Under the pieces are notes generated by a model that saw nothing but the letters and a program-made list of their open reading frames with translations, searched no databases and was not told the origin of the DNA. 64,000 bases of DNA, taken from the NCBI GenBank assembly GCA_016234555.1, contig JACRBJ010000082.1, positions 30,129 through 94,128 on the forward strand, given 5' to 3'. This DNA is from Chloroflexota bacterium. GTDB lineage: Bacteria; Chloroflexota; Anaerolineae; Anaerolineales; Villigracilaceae. Positions 8,226 through 15,882 of the stretch are shown here, one piece after another. A program made the position numbers and the translations under genes. Each line of letters starts with the position of its first letter. The stretch's first letter is position 1.

Positions 8226-9026
8226 TCATTTATGTTCCTTCAACCAGTCCGCAATCTTGCCGAGATGGTCAAAGGTGTAGGTGGGCTGGAACGGGGAATC
8301 AACGACATCTTCCGGGCGGGTCTCGCCGCTGAGGACCAGGCAGGTGGTGATGCCCGACGTCTGTCCGAGCGCGATATCGGTGTAGAGCCTATCGCCGACC
8401 ATCGCCAGTTCATCGATGGCGTAGCCGTATTTCTGCGCGACGGCGTCCACGATCATGCGGTTGGGCTTGCCGACGACAAGGTCTGGTTCTCGTCCCGTTG
8501 CCGCGCGGACAAAGGCGATCATCGCGCCGATGTCGGGCATGTACCCCGTTTCGGTGGGACAGTTGAAGTCGGGATGCGTGGCAATGTAGGGCAATCCAGC
8601 CCGGGCGAAGTCGCACAACTTCCACAACTTTTTGTAGGTCAAGGTGGTGTCGAAGCCAAGCACAACCAGTTGCGGATTCTCCCCTTCGAGCTGGAATCCG
8701 TGATGCTGGAACTCCTCCTCCAGCGCGGGTGTGCCGACCACATAAACCTTCGCCGCGGCATGTTCACGCTGCAAATACAAGGCGGTGGCTTCGCCGGCGG
8801 TGAAGACCTTCTCGTCGGGAATTGGCAACCCGAGGCGGGTGATCTTCTCCGCGTACAAGCCGCGATGCTTGGACGAGTTATTGGTCAGGAACAGAAAGTC
8901 TTTTCCGAGTTCACGCAGGGTGTCGATAAAATACAGGGAACCGTCGATCAGCCCGTCGCCGAGGTTGAAGGTTCCGTCCATGTCGAGCAGAAAGCATTTC
9001 ACGTTGAGGAGGGGTTCATTTGTCAT
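8226..9026 (-). CDS. HAD-IIA family sugar/glycerol phosphatase
   Basis: A 266-residue HAD hydrolase of the NagD/phosphoglycolate-phosphatase-like IIA subfamily. Motif I is L-L-D-M-D-G-T (nucleophile Asp), motif II L-T-N-N-S-S, the cap domain follows, then V-G-K-P (Lys of motif III) and M-V-G-D-R-L-Y-T-D (acidic motif IV). I chose the ATG at 9024-9026 preceded by AGGAAAAA; the longer frame to 9164 would overlap the divergent gene at 9136 and adds nothing HAD-like. It is upstream of the glycerol-1-phosphate-dehydrogenase-like gene, so a polyol or glycerol phosphate is a reasonable substrate guess, not a demonstrated one. Confidence 0.88.
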   Translation of the reverse strand: MTNEPLLNVKCFLLDMDGTFNLGDGLIDGSLYFIDTLRELGKDFLFLTNNSSKHRGLYAEKITRLGLPIPDEKVFTAGEATALYLQREHAAAKVYVVGTPALEEEFQHHGFQLEGENPQLVVLGFDTTLTYKKLWKLCDFARAGLPYIATHPDFNCPTETGYMPDIGAMIAFVRAATGREPDLVVGKPNRMIVDAVAQKYGYAIDELAMVGDRLYTDIALGQTSGITTCLVLSGETRPEDVVDSPFQPTYTFDHLGKIADWLKEHK

Positions 9027-9135
9027 TTTTGTGTCGTTTTTCCTGTAGTCGAGATGACCAATTTTAGCGCATGTTGGTGTATCATCCTGACAAATTGGCG
9101 GACTGCCAGACCCATCAAACAGGAGACCAGCCAGC

Positions 9136-9834
9136 ATGAAACCTGAATTCATTTTGATGCTCACTTACAACGATATGACCGTCAAGGACGCCTTGAAGAT
9201 TTTCCGCGAGTGCATAGACGTGCCCGCCACACATTGGGGCTTCAAGGATGTCGGCCTCCCACCGGAGGAGATGAAGGCGCTGGTGCGCGAGATCAAGGCT
9301 GCGGGGAAGACCAGCTATCTGGAGGTGGTCAGCCTTTCGGAGGAAGAAGGGCTGCGCGGGGCAAGAATCGCCGTCGAGGCTGGATTCGACATCCTGATGG
9401 GGACCGTCTTCTTCGATTCGATCCTGGACTATCTCAAGGATAAGCCCATCAAATATTACCCATTTCCCGGCCACATCTTCGGACATCCCAGCATCATGGA
9501 CGGGACCATCGAAGAGGTGGTGGCTCATGCGAAATTTTTGGAGGGCAGGGGCGTCCCCGGTATGGACCTGTTGAGCTACCGCTACATCGGCGACGCGCGT
9601 CAACTGCTGACGGAGGTGGTCAAAGCCACCGGCGTGCCAATCGTCTCGGCTGGCTCCATCGACTCGTATAAGCGCATCGCGGAAGTCTGGGAGGCGGGCG
9701 CGTGGGGATTCACCATCGGCAGCGCCCTGTTCGACAAGAAGTTTGTACCGAACGGCTCATTCAAGGAAAACACGATCGCCGTTTGTGAATGGTTGAAGAA
9801 GACTTCAGAATCAGATTTGGGAAAATATCTGTAA
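9136..9834 (+). CDS. TIM-barrel protein of unknown function
   Basis: A 232-residue protein that reads as a single TIM barrel with a C-terminal phosphate-binding pair of loops: S-A-G-S-I-D after strand 7 and T-I-G-S-A-L-F after strand 8. This is the arrangement seen in sugar-phosphate isomerases and epimerases such as TrpF, NanE and PcrB/GGGPS. I could not match it to one of them. It is divergent from the HAD/dehydrogenase pair and followed after 24 nt by a kinase-like gene. The first residues (MKPEFILMLTYNDMTVKDA) resemble entry into strand 1 with an early catalytic Asp. A role in phosphorylated polyol metabolism with its neighbours is inferred only from context. Confidence 0.7.
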   Translation: MKPEFILMLTYNDMTVKDALKIFRECIDVPATHWGFKDVGLPPEEMKALVREIKAAGKTSYLEVVSLSEEEGLRGARIAVEAGFDILMGTVFFDSILDYLKDKPIKYYPFPGHIFGHPSIMDGTIEEVVAHAKFLEGRGVPGMDLLSYRYIGDARQLLTEVVKATGVPIVSAGSIDSYKRIAEVWEAGAWGFTIGSALFDKKFVPNGSFKENTIAVCEWLKKTSESDLGKYL

Positions 9835-9858
9835 AGCGTTCCAACAAAAGGAGAAACC

Positions 9859-10551
9859 ATGACCGAAAACAAGCAAAATGAGTTCCTGTATAAAATGTCA
9901 CGTAGCATGCGTCTGGGGCTGTCTGAAGTTCAAAAGTACGTGAACGACCTCTACCGCATCGAGGAGTTGGAGGATTACATCGGTGTAAAGGATTCGCCCA
10001 TCGAATACATCAAGGCGGCGCTGGACCCGTTGATCGGTCAGGTGAACGATTTTCAGGATTACGCCGAAACCGTCACGGGCAGGATGGAACTGGATTTGCA
10101 GGACGTGGATATCCACGCCATGCTCGACGGCGTGATGACCATCGCCGACCAGTTGGCGGAGACCAACCCCGCCGTTACGCTCGAAGAGGACATCGAGGAA
10201 GACCTGCCAACCATCGATGGCGACCCGACGCGGCTTTCACAGGCGCTCCTGAATTTGATCCATAACGCCTTCAAGTTCACCGAGTCTGGGAGGGTTACTG
10301 TCCGCGTGGCGCGTGAGCCGAACAATATCCTGTTCGAAGTCCGCGACACGGGAATCGGCATCGCTGAGGAGAATCAGGAACGGGTCTTCGAGCCGTTCGA
10401 AACTATCCTCGAAGACAAGGACGACCCGCGGCTGGGCTTTGGCATCGGCTTGAAGATCGTCGAACACATCGTCGACCTGCACGACGGCGAGACCTGGTTC
10501 GAGAGCAAGGCTGGGGTGGGGAGCTCGTTCTTCTTTACCGTGCCGCTGTAA
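9859..10551 (+). CDS. Histidine-kinase-like ATPase without the phospho-acceptor His
   Basis: A 230-residue cytoplasmic protein. Residues ~125-230 form a clear HATPase_c domain: N box (N-L-I-H-N-A-F-K-F-T-E), G1 box (D-T-G-I-G-I), F box region and G2 box (G-F-G-I-G-L-K-I-V-E). The N-terminal helices align with a HisKA domain, but where a normal H box reads S-H-E-L-R-T-P-L this protein reads S-R-S-M-R-L-G-L, so the acceptor His is Arg. There is no sensor or membrane domain. It may be a pseudokinase, an anti-sigma-like serine kinase, or pass phosphate to another protein. GGAGA precedes the ATG. A strong hairpin follows. Confidence 0.85.
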   Translation: MTENKQNEFLYKMSRSMRLGLSEVQKYVNDLYRIEELEDYIGVKDSPIEYIKAALDPLIGQVNDFQDYAETVTGRMELDLQDVDIHAMLDGVMTIADQLAETNPAVTLEEDIEEDLPTIDGDPTRLSQALLNLIHNAFKFTESGRVTVRVAREPNNILFEVRDTGIGIAEENQERVFEPFETILEDKDDPRLGFGIGLKIVEHIVDLHDGETWFESKAGVGSSFFFTVPL

Positions 10552-10558
10552 AAACAAA

Positions 10559-10591
10559 AGACTTCCGAAGTTTTACAAACTTCGGAAGTCT
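10559..10591 (+). terminator. Strong hairpin after the kinase-like gene
   Basis: AGACTTCCGAAGTT (10559-10572) pairs perfectly with AACTTCGGAAGTCT (10578-10591) over a 5-nt loop, starting 7 nt after the stop codon. A true U-tract does not follow directly (TGAGAGACGG), so termination may be rho-assisted or the hairpin may protect the 3' end. Confidence 0.65.
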
Positions 10592-10717
10592 GAGAGACGG
10601 TTTATTGGGTTTGGGATTGCAGCGGCTGGGTATTTCATCAAGAGAAGATCTGCTGGATAACACTCATAGTTAACCCGCTGCTCATTCGTGTTTCAACTTC
10701 AAAAGAAGGAGAGCATT

Positions 10718-11227
10718 TTGATTAATTGGATTTATTACCCACTCTCAGACGAACCAACGCCCCTTGTAAAACAAGTTGTTGGCGTTTTTGAGAAACATTC
10801 AACCCAAATAGAGTCGCTATCTCATGTTGGACTAGATAGTGATGGGGTTCTAAAGATTGTGGCTGACAGTCTAGCTGAAATTGGATTCGATGTTGAAAGA
10901 GGCAAGAAAAACGCCGAGAAGATTAAAGTCCCTGTTTTGTTTGGCGAAAATGGCAAACCACAAAAATCTTTTGAGGCAGATGCTTTCTTCTCATCACGTG
11001 GTTTTGTTGTTGAAATCGAAGCAGGTCGTGGCTACACAAATTATCATTTTTTGAAAGACATTTTCGAAGCAAGCATGATGCATGGCGCATATTATTTAGC
11101 CATTGCAGTTCGAAATGACTATCGCGGCAACAATGATTACGAAAAAGTTGTTAGGTACGTTGATACTTTATATGCGAGCAGTCGAATGAAATTGCCACTC
11201 AAAGGATTGGCAATAATAGGCTACTAA
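10718..11227 (+). CDS. AT-rich orphan protein, possible nuclease-like fold
   Basis: Start chosen at the TTG at 10718, which has AAGGAG six bases upstream; the longer frame begins at a GTG at 10688 without a ribosome site. The 169-residue product is soluble, and its base composition is clearly more AT-rich than its neighbours. The central F-E-A-D-A-F-F...V-V-E-I-E-A-G-R-G pattern (beta strand with acidic residues) vaguely resembles a PD-(D/E)XK nuclease core with the usual Lys missing, but I would not assign that. It stands alone and is followed by an attC-like repeat, which suggests arrival as a mobile cassette. Function unknown. Confidence 0.65.
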   Translation: MINWIYYPLSDEPTPLVKQVVGVFEKHSTQIESLSHVGLDSDGVLKIVADSLAEIGFDVERGKKNAEKIKVPVLFGENGKPQKSFEADAFFSSRGFVVEIEAGRGYTNYHFLKDIFEASMMHGAYYLAIAVRNDYRGNNDYEKVVRYVDTLYASSRMKLPLKGLAIIGY

Positions 11228-11237
11228 TCAAAAACCG

Positions 11238-11360
11238 CAGACTAACAAAGCGTCCACTGGACAAGTGGAATTCTGCAGCATTTTTCTGGCTTCGAGTTTT
11301 TTGCTACCAAGTAGTGCCTATGCCGTCCAGCTGCTACTAATACAAAACAATAGTCATGTT
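11238..11360. repeat. attC-like / dispersed palindromic repeat downstream of orphan ORF
   Basis: The region starts with GACTAACAAAGCG and contains GTCCACTGGAC (11252-11262, a palindrome), then the T-rich stretch TTTTTCTGGCTTCGAG, then GCCGTCCAGCTGC whose GTCCAG (11325-11330) pairs back with CTGGAC. The TAACAAAGCG opening and the imperfect fold-back arms resemble integron attC sites such as the Vibrio VCR, and from memory similar sequences recur after short ORFs in Chloroflexota. No integrase gene is in the window. Confidence 0.4.
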
Positions 11361-11414
11361 AAAAGCATAACCAACACAACTTTCAACACATCCCACCCGG
11401 GAGATTGCATCATC

Positions 11415-12863
11415 ATGGAAGAAAAATCAGGCGCACAGATCAGCCAAAAGGCATTCATTCAATCCCTGCTCATCCTGCTGGCGTTGATGATCGTCGCGGG
11501 CGTGCTGACGCTCGTCGTCCCCGCTGGACAATATCAACGAGTCGAAGTGGACGGGCGCGAAACCCTGCTCCCAGATTCGTTCGCGTTCACCGAAAGACCC
11601 GACTACCCCATCTGGCGCTGGTTCACCGCCCCGCTGGAAGTGGTGGCGGGTCCCGACGGGTTGACGGTCATCGTCATCATCGTCTTCATCCTGATGGTCG
11701 GTGTCGCCTTCGCCATCATGGACAAGAGCGGGATTCTCAAAGCTGCGCTGGCGCGAATCGTCCGCCGTTTTGCGGGACAAAAATACACCTTGCTGCTGGT
11801 CATCTCGTTTTTCTTCATGGCGCTCGGCGCGTTCTTCGGCATCTTTGAAGAAGTCGTTCCGCTTGTGCCGCTGATGATCGCCCTCGCCTACTCCCTCGGC
11901 TGGGACACGCTGACAGGCTTGGGCATGTCCATCCTCGCCACCAACATGGGATTCTCCGCCGCCATCATCAACCCGTTCACCATCGGCGTGGCGCAGGGCA
12001 TTGCCGAACTGCCTGCCTTCTCCGGCGCAGGCTATCGCATCGTCATCTTTATTTTCATGTATATTTTGCTGGTGCTCTTCCTCACCCGCCACGCCCGCAA
12101 AGTGGAAGCCAATCCGCAAGCCTCGCCCGTTTTTGCGGAAGAACAAGCCACACGCGCAAAATACGCCCACTTCAACGCGGACTCCATGTCTCACGAAAAC
12201 AAGGGGACGACGCCCGCCCTCATCTTTCTGTTGGTCTGCGTCGTCTTGATTTTCGCTGTCCTCATCGCAGGACCCTTCGTCCCCGCCATCAGCGACCTTG
12301 CCCTGCCCATCGTCGGCTTGCTCTTTTTGGTTGCAGGCGTCGGGTCGGGACTCAACACGGGCATCGGCAAAGACGCATGGAAAGCGGCAGGCGAAGGTCT
12401 CGGCGGAATCGCGCCTGCCATCCCGCTGATCCTGATGGCGGCAAGCGTCAAGTTCATCATCGCTTCGGGCGGCATCCTCGACACCATTTTGCACAGCGCG
12501 GCAGACGCCTTCGTTGGCGCGAACCCCATCACCGCCGCCGTCCTAATTTTTGCCCTGACCCTCGGTATCGAGTTCTTCGTCTCCAGCGGCTCGGCGAAAG
12601 CCTTTTTGCTCATCCCCATCCTCATCCCGCTCGCAGACCTGGTCGGCGTCACCCGCCAAACCGCCGTGCTTGCCTACGTCTTCGGCGACGGCTTCTCGAA
12701 CCTCGCCTACCCCACCAGCGCCGTCCTGCTCATCTGTCTCAGCCTGACCGCCGTCACCTATCCCAAATGGCTGCGCTGGGTGATGGGCTTGTGGCTGTGG
12801 GTGATCCTCGCCTCGCTGATTTTTCTTGGCATCGCCGTGATGATGAACTACGGACCGTTTTAG
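11415..12863 (+). CDS. YfcC family membrane transporter
   Basis: A 482-residue protein with about 12 membrane segments and the typical YfcC/ArcD-like opening, in which the first helix is followed by V-P-A-G-Q-Y. The G-F-S-A-A-I-I-N-P-F-T-I-G-V-A-Q and F-V-S-S-G-S-A-K-A hairpin-like motifs mark the two substrate-binding repeats of this IT-superfamily carrier. I chose the ATG at 11415 because the residues before it lie in the attC-like repeat. It is probably a proton- or sodium-driven carrier of amino acids, short peptides or dicarboxylates. The stop is immediately followed by the ATG of a DUF2817 peptidase-like gene, so uptake and hydrolysis of one compound seem linked. Confidence 0.88.
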   Translation: MEEKSGAQISQKAFIQSLLILLALMIVAGVLTLVVPAGQYQRVEVDGRETLLPDSFAFTERPDYPIWRWFTAPLEVVAGPDGLTVIVIIVFILMVGVAFAIMDKSGILKAALARIVRRFAGQKYTLLLVISFFFMALGAFFGIFEEVVPLVPLMIALAYSLGWDTLTGLGMSILATNMGFSAAIINPFTIGVAQGIAELPAFSGAGYRIVIFIFMYILLVLFLTRHARKVEANPQASPVFAEEQATRAKYAHFNADSMSHENKGTTPALIFLLVCVVLIFAVLIAGPFVPAISDLALPIVGLLFLVAGVGSGLNTGIGKDAWKAAGEGLGGIAPAIPLILMAASVKFIIASGGILDTILHSAADAFVGANPITAAVLIFALTLGIEFFVSSGSAKAFLLIPILIPLADLVGVTRQTAVLAYVFGDGFSNLAYPTSAVLLICLSLTAVTYPKWLRWVMGLWLWVILASLIFLGIAVMMNYGPF

Positions 12864-13991
12864 ATGATTGAGATTCCTGCGACGTACGAATCGTCGCGCG
12901 AGCGATTCCGCGCCTCAAGCGATTCCATTTCCGACCGTTGGGCTGGCCCCCGTTTCATCAGCCATTCCCTTGCTGATAGCTCTGACCTGACGATTGACGT
13001 TCTCTCCGCAGACGCGACATGCGAAAAGCAAAAGTTACTCGTCATCACCACTGGTTTGCACGGTATCGAAGGCTATGTCGGTGCTGGGGTTTTGCAACTC
13101 TTTATCGAAGAATATCTGCCGCGCCTCGACCATGAAACGACGGGCTTGCTGTTTGTCCATCCCATCAACCCGTACGGGATGAAACACCGCACTCGCGTCA
13201 ACCCAAACAGTGTTGACCTCAATCGCAACTTTGAAGAAGACTTCGAGTCACTCAAGCCTTTGAATTCGCACTACGAATCTCTTGGGCATTTGTTGAATCC
13301 AGCACGTCCGCTCAGGCATCCGCTTTACGAAAGACTCGCCTTTCTGTGGAATGTGTTGAGAGCCATGCCAAAAGGAGCACAGCACATCCGCGAGACGGCT
13401 TTGATGGGACAGTACCGAGTCCATAACGGGATGTACTTCGGCGGCTTTGAGCCGCAGGAGGAAACCAAATTCATCCAGCAGGTTGTGTTCGGTGCAATCA
13501 AAGATTATGCTGAAATCGTGATGCTCGACATCCACACGGGCTACGGTCCACGCTGGCAGATGACGCTGTGTAACCCGCCGTCAGAGAAGATGACAGCCGA
13601 GGAAACAGCGACCAGGTTCGGGGTCCCGCTGGTGGTGGGAGTCAACCCCGAGGAGTTTTACACCATCCACGGCGACATGGTCGAATATTTCTACAAAATG
13701 GTTACGTCGCAATATCCAGCCAAAAGAATCTATGCAGCCGCTTTTGAATTCGGCACCTACGGCGATTCAATGCTGGATGGAGTACGCAGCCTGCGGACAA
13801 CGGTTTATGAAAACACCCTGCGCTGGTTCGGTGGACACAACATAGCGCGTAAGTGGATGAAGCACAAATACGATGAACTGTTCATGCCATCAGACCCCAA
13901 ATGGTGGCAGAAGGCGCAAGCGGACGCGCGCCAGGCATTCGACGGCATTTTGGGCGCGGAGGGATATTTCAAGGCACGCGTTCATCGATGA
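12864..13991 (+). CDS. DUF2817 zinc-dependent peptidase/amidase-like protein
   Basis: A 375-residue soluble protein of the DUF2817 family, distantly related to M14 carboxypeptidases and aspartoacylase. The zinc site can be traced as H-G-I-E-G (residues ~70-74, HxxE pattern) followed by a later His in M-L-D-I-H-T-G-Y-G (~220). The N-P-Y-G-M and N-x-V-D-L-N-R-N-F signature between them is typical, with Arg for the substrate carboxylate, and E in A-F-E-F-G-T is the likely general base. The ATG directly abuts the stop of the YfcC transporter, so the two are translated from one mRNA. A likely job is cleavage of an imported peptide or N-acyl amino acid. Confidence 0.85.
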   Translation: MIEIPATYESSRERFRASSDSISDRWAGPRFISHSLADSSDLTIDVLSADATCEKQKLLVITTGLHGIEGYVGAGVLQLFIEEYLPRLDHETTGLLFVHPINPYGMKHRTRVNPNSVDLNRNFEEDFESLKPLNSHYESLGHLLNPARPLRHPLYERLAFLWNVLRAMPKGAQHIRETALMGQYRVHNGMYFGGFEPQEETKFIQQVVFGAIKDYAEIVMLDIHTGYGPRWQMTLCNPPSEKMTAEETATRFGVPLVVGVNPEEFYTIHGDMVEYFYKMVTSQYPAKRIYAAAFEFGTYGDSMLDGVRSLRTTVYENTLRWFGGHNIARKWMKHKYDELFMPSDPKWWQKAQADARQAFDGILGAEGYFKARVHR

Positions 13992-14012
13992 GTTGATTAA
14001 TTTGTATCAGGG

Positions 14013-14801
14013 TCACTTATTCATCATCCCGCGCGCAAACATCCCAAACGGGACAAAGCACACCAGCCCCATGAGCAGAATCATCACGAAGTCCGCCAGT
14101 GGAAAGGGGACGCCGCTTACGAAGGGCTGGAGGATGAAGAAGACGAGCAGTCCCACAAATAACATACTGGCTTGGAAGAGCAGTCCCGCGCCGGATGCAT
14201 AACCGAGTGGATGTTTGCGCCAGAGCAGGATTCCGCCGATGACCCAGAAGGGGGCAGTCAGCAGGTCGGCGATGCGCACGGACAGTTCCGCCCGGGAACC
14301 ATCCGTGCTGGAAAGCTCACTGACAGCCAATGCAATAATAAGAATGCCAAAGCCAATCAACGCGCCGCCGCAAAACCGCTCGGCAACTTTGCTTTTGAGA
14401 CGCTCGCTTACGGCAGGAGCGTCCACGCTGGAGAGCAGGCGAAGGATGGCGTAGGCGCTCAAAACCACCGGCGCCAGGTTCAGCCAAAAGGATAACGTCA
14501 ACGGCATGGCGACGGCGTAGGCGATGGAGTTGTAGGTCACGTACAACAGCGCGCCTGGCAGAAAGAGCAAGCCGATCAGCTGTCCGCGTCGGGCAAGCCA
14601 TAATGAGATAAGCAGGACAGGCAGTCCGATGAACAGGTTGACCACGTCATTGGCGAGGAAGGCGCGGCGCAAGTCTGCAGTGGGATAGACGAAGAAAGGG
14701 GCAAGCAGCCCGGTCAGCGAAGTCAACGCCAGCAGGAGTGCAACGAAGATGGAGAGGCGGTAGGCCGTCCGCATGTTGGATTTGACGGGGAGGTCACCCA
14801 T
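14013..14801 (-). CDS. Multi-pass membrane protein, last gene of AraC-linked operon
   Basis: A 262-residue protein with about eight hydrophobic helices and no recognised domain. The start at 14801 overlaps the upstream YdjM-like gene by 8 nt; an internal ATG at 14774 (MRTAYRLSIF) is a possible alternative and gives a better first helix. The last two helices end in F-V-P-F-G-M-F-A-R-G-M-M. A decayed copy of this 3' end lies at 29411-29583, so the family has been duplicated in this genome. Function unknown. Confidence 0.78.
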   Translation of the reverse strand: MGDLPVKSNMRTAYRLSIFVALLLALTSLTGLLAPFFVYPTADLRRAFLANDVVNLFIGLPVLLISLWLARRGQLIGLLFLPGALLYVTYNSIAYAVAMPLTLSFWLNLAPVVLSAYAILRLLSSVDAPAVSERLKSKVAERFCGGALIGFGILIIALAVSELSSTDGSRAELSVRIADLLTAPFWVIGGILLWRKHPLGYASGAGLLFQASMLFVGLLVFFILQPFVSGVPFPLADFVMILLMGLVCFVPFGMFARGMMNK

Positions 14802-15309
14802 GTTTGGTTTCCATCTCTGCTGCTTTTTTCTCCCGCCTGAACTTGATGAGGGTCAGGATGTAAAACACCGCTCCTACCGCAAGCACGCCATACTCACCGA
14901 TGTTCATACCAAGCTCTGTGCGCCAAAGTCCCAACCCGACGGTGGGTGAGCCTTCGAACAGCAGCGACAAGCCAGTGTCGTTCGGGAAGGCAAACAGCAT
15001 GGGGTGGGAGATGAAGTCGATGACCCAGTGACTGAAAACCAACAAGGCGGCAATCCATCCCGCGCGGCGGTTGCGGCTGATCCCAAAGACGATTCCCCCG
15101 ACCAGCGCAGACCAGACCAGGGACATCAACAACCCATGTGACCAGGGATTGGTCGTCGCCCCGTCCGCCATGGTTTCGATTCCAAAGTAATAGAAAACTC
15201 CCCAGATCATGTCGATCACATATGCCGCTAAAATCAAAACGATGACGGGCGTCTTCGGGGCGACGCGCTTGGCAGCCAGCCCCACAGCCATGTGTGTCAT
15301 TGCAGCCAT
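14794..15309 (-). CDS. YdjM-like membrane-bound metal-dependent hydrolase
   Basis: A 171-residue membrane protein. Start at the ATG at 15309, preceded by AAGGAG; the residues in the longer frame come from an intergenic hairpin. The pattern of the LexA-binding/YdjM family is visible: an early T-H-M-A-V-G segment, V-I-D-M-I-W-G in helix 2, N-P-W-S-H-G-L-L before helix 3 and H-W-V-I-D-F-I-S-H-P in helix 5. The His and Asp residues could bind metal. Four to five membrane helices are predicted. It sits between a flavodoxin and another membrane protein in the same operon. Activity unproven. Confidence 0.75.
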   Translation of the reverse strand: MAAMTHMAVGLAAKRVAPKTPVIVLILAAYVIDMIWGVFYYFGIETMADGATTNPWSHGLLMSLVWSALVGGIVFGISRNRRAGWIAALLVFSHWVIDFISHPMLFAFPNDTGLSLLFEGSPTVGLGLWRTELGMNIGEYGVLAVGAVFYILTLIKFRREKKAAEMETKHG

Positions 15310-15323
15310 AAAATTCTCCTTCT

Positions 15324-15354
15324 GCTCTGACGGGGGCTTAGCCCCCGTCAGAGC
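15324..15354. repeat. Perfect GC-rich palindrome inside the operon
   Basis: A 14-bp perfect stem (GCTCTGACGGGGGC / GCCCCCGTCAGAGC) with a TTA loop, placed between the flavodoxin stop and the ribosome site of the YdjM-like gene. The central GGGGGCTTAGCCCCC phrase is typical of dispersed intergenic repeats. It could lower expression of the three-prime genes or stabilise the upstream message. Confidence 0.75.
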
Positions 15355-15359
15355 CTTGA

Positions 15360-15878
15360 CTATACCAAACGCGGCGCAAGACTCTCCGCCCAACTTCGGA
15401 TTGCCTTCCAGTCGCGGTGATCGCCCTCAGTCCAGACGCCGAACAGGACGCTCAGGCGGAATTTGATCCGCTCGCTGAATGAGGGGACTTTGGAAATATT
15501 CAGTACACCCGCAAACTGTCCCTCGCTGACGGGTCTGACCAGCGCCCGCACAGGCGCGAGGAATTCGACCACGAAGGGACGATAATTTTCTCCATTCTTC
15601 ATGGCGAGCGTCATGCAGACCAGAAAAGCTGCGAAGGGCTTGCGCGACAACTCGGCGCGGTTTGCACGGACAAAGTCCACGGCTTCGGGAAGCCATTGCT
15701 TTCCTTGAATGGCGCTGCCAGCCACCACCGCCCGGTACTGGCTCAGGTTTTTGACTTCTTTCATCGGCAGGACATCCACGGTCAAGCCGCCTTCGGAGAG
15801 GGTTTTGCCAATTGCTTCTGCCACGCCGACGGTGGAACCGGTGCAGGTGGCATAGGTGACAAGAATTTTGGTCGACAT
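15360..15878 (-). CDS. Flavodoxin-domain protein (HemG/BsrG-like)
   Basis: A 172-residue protein starting at the ATG at 15878. The N-terminus has the FMN phosphate loop (Y-A-T-C-T-G-S-T-V-G-V-A-E-A-I-G) and the second flavin loop near V-V-A-G-S-A-I-Q-G-K-W. The overall plan matches the flavodoxin-domain family that includes menaquinone-dependent protoporphyrinogen oxidase HemG. It is the only soluble protein in an operon of small membrane proteins, which makes it a candidate electron donor or acceptor for them or for the quinone pool. No haem gene is nearby, so a haem role is not supported by context. Confidence 0.85.
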   Translation of the reverse strand: MSTKILVTYATCTGSTVGVAEAIGKTLSEGGLTVDVLPMKEVKNLSQYRAVVAGSAIQGKQWLPEAVDFVRANRAELSRKPFAAFLVCMTLAMKNGENYRPFVVEFLAPVRALVRPVSEGQFAGVLNISKVPSFSERIKFRLSVLFGVWTEGDHRDWKAIRSWAESLAPRLV

Positions 15879-15882
15879 TGAA

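Noticed and set aside
8226..9164. Long N-terminal extension of the HAD phosphatase
   Set aside because: It would overlap the divergent TIM-barrel gene, and the extra 46 residues resemble no HAD protein; the ATG at 9026 has a ribosome site.
11427..12494. 355-codon minus-strand frame opposite the YfcC gene
   Set aside because: Asp/Glu/His-rich translation with no motif; a shadow of the transporter gene.
15360..15878. Assignment as haem-synthesis HemG
   Set aside because: The flavodoxin fold fits, but there is no haem gene nearby and the operon contents are all membrane proteins; kept as flavodoxin-domain protein.
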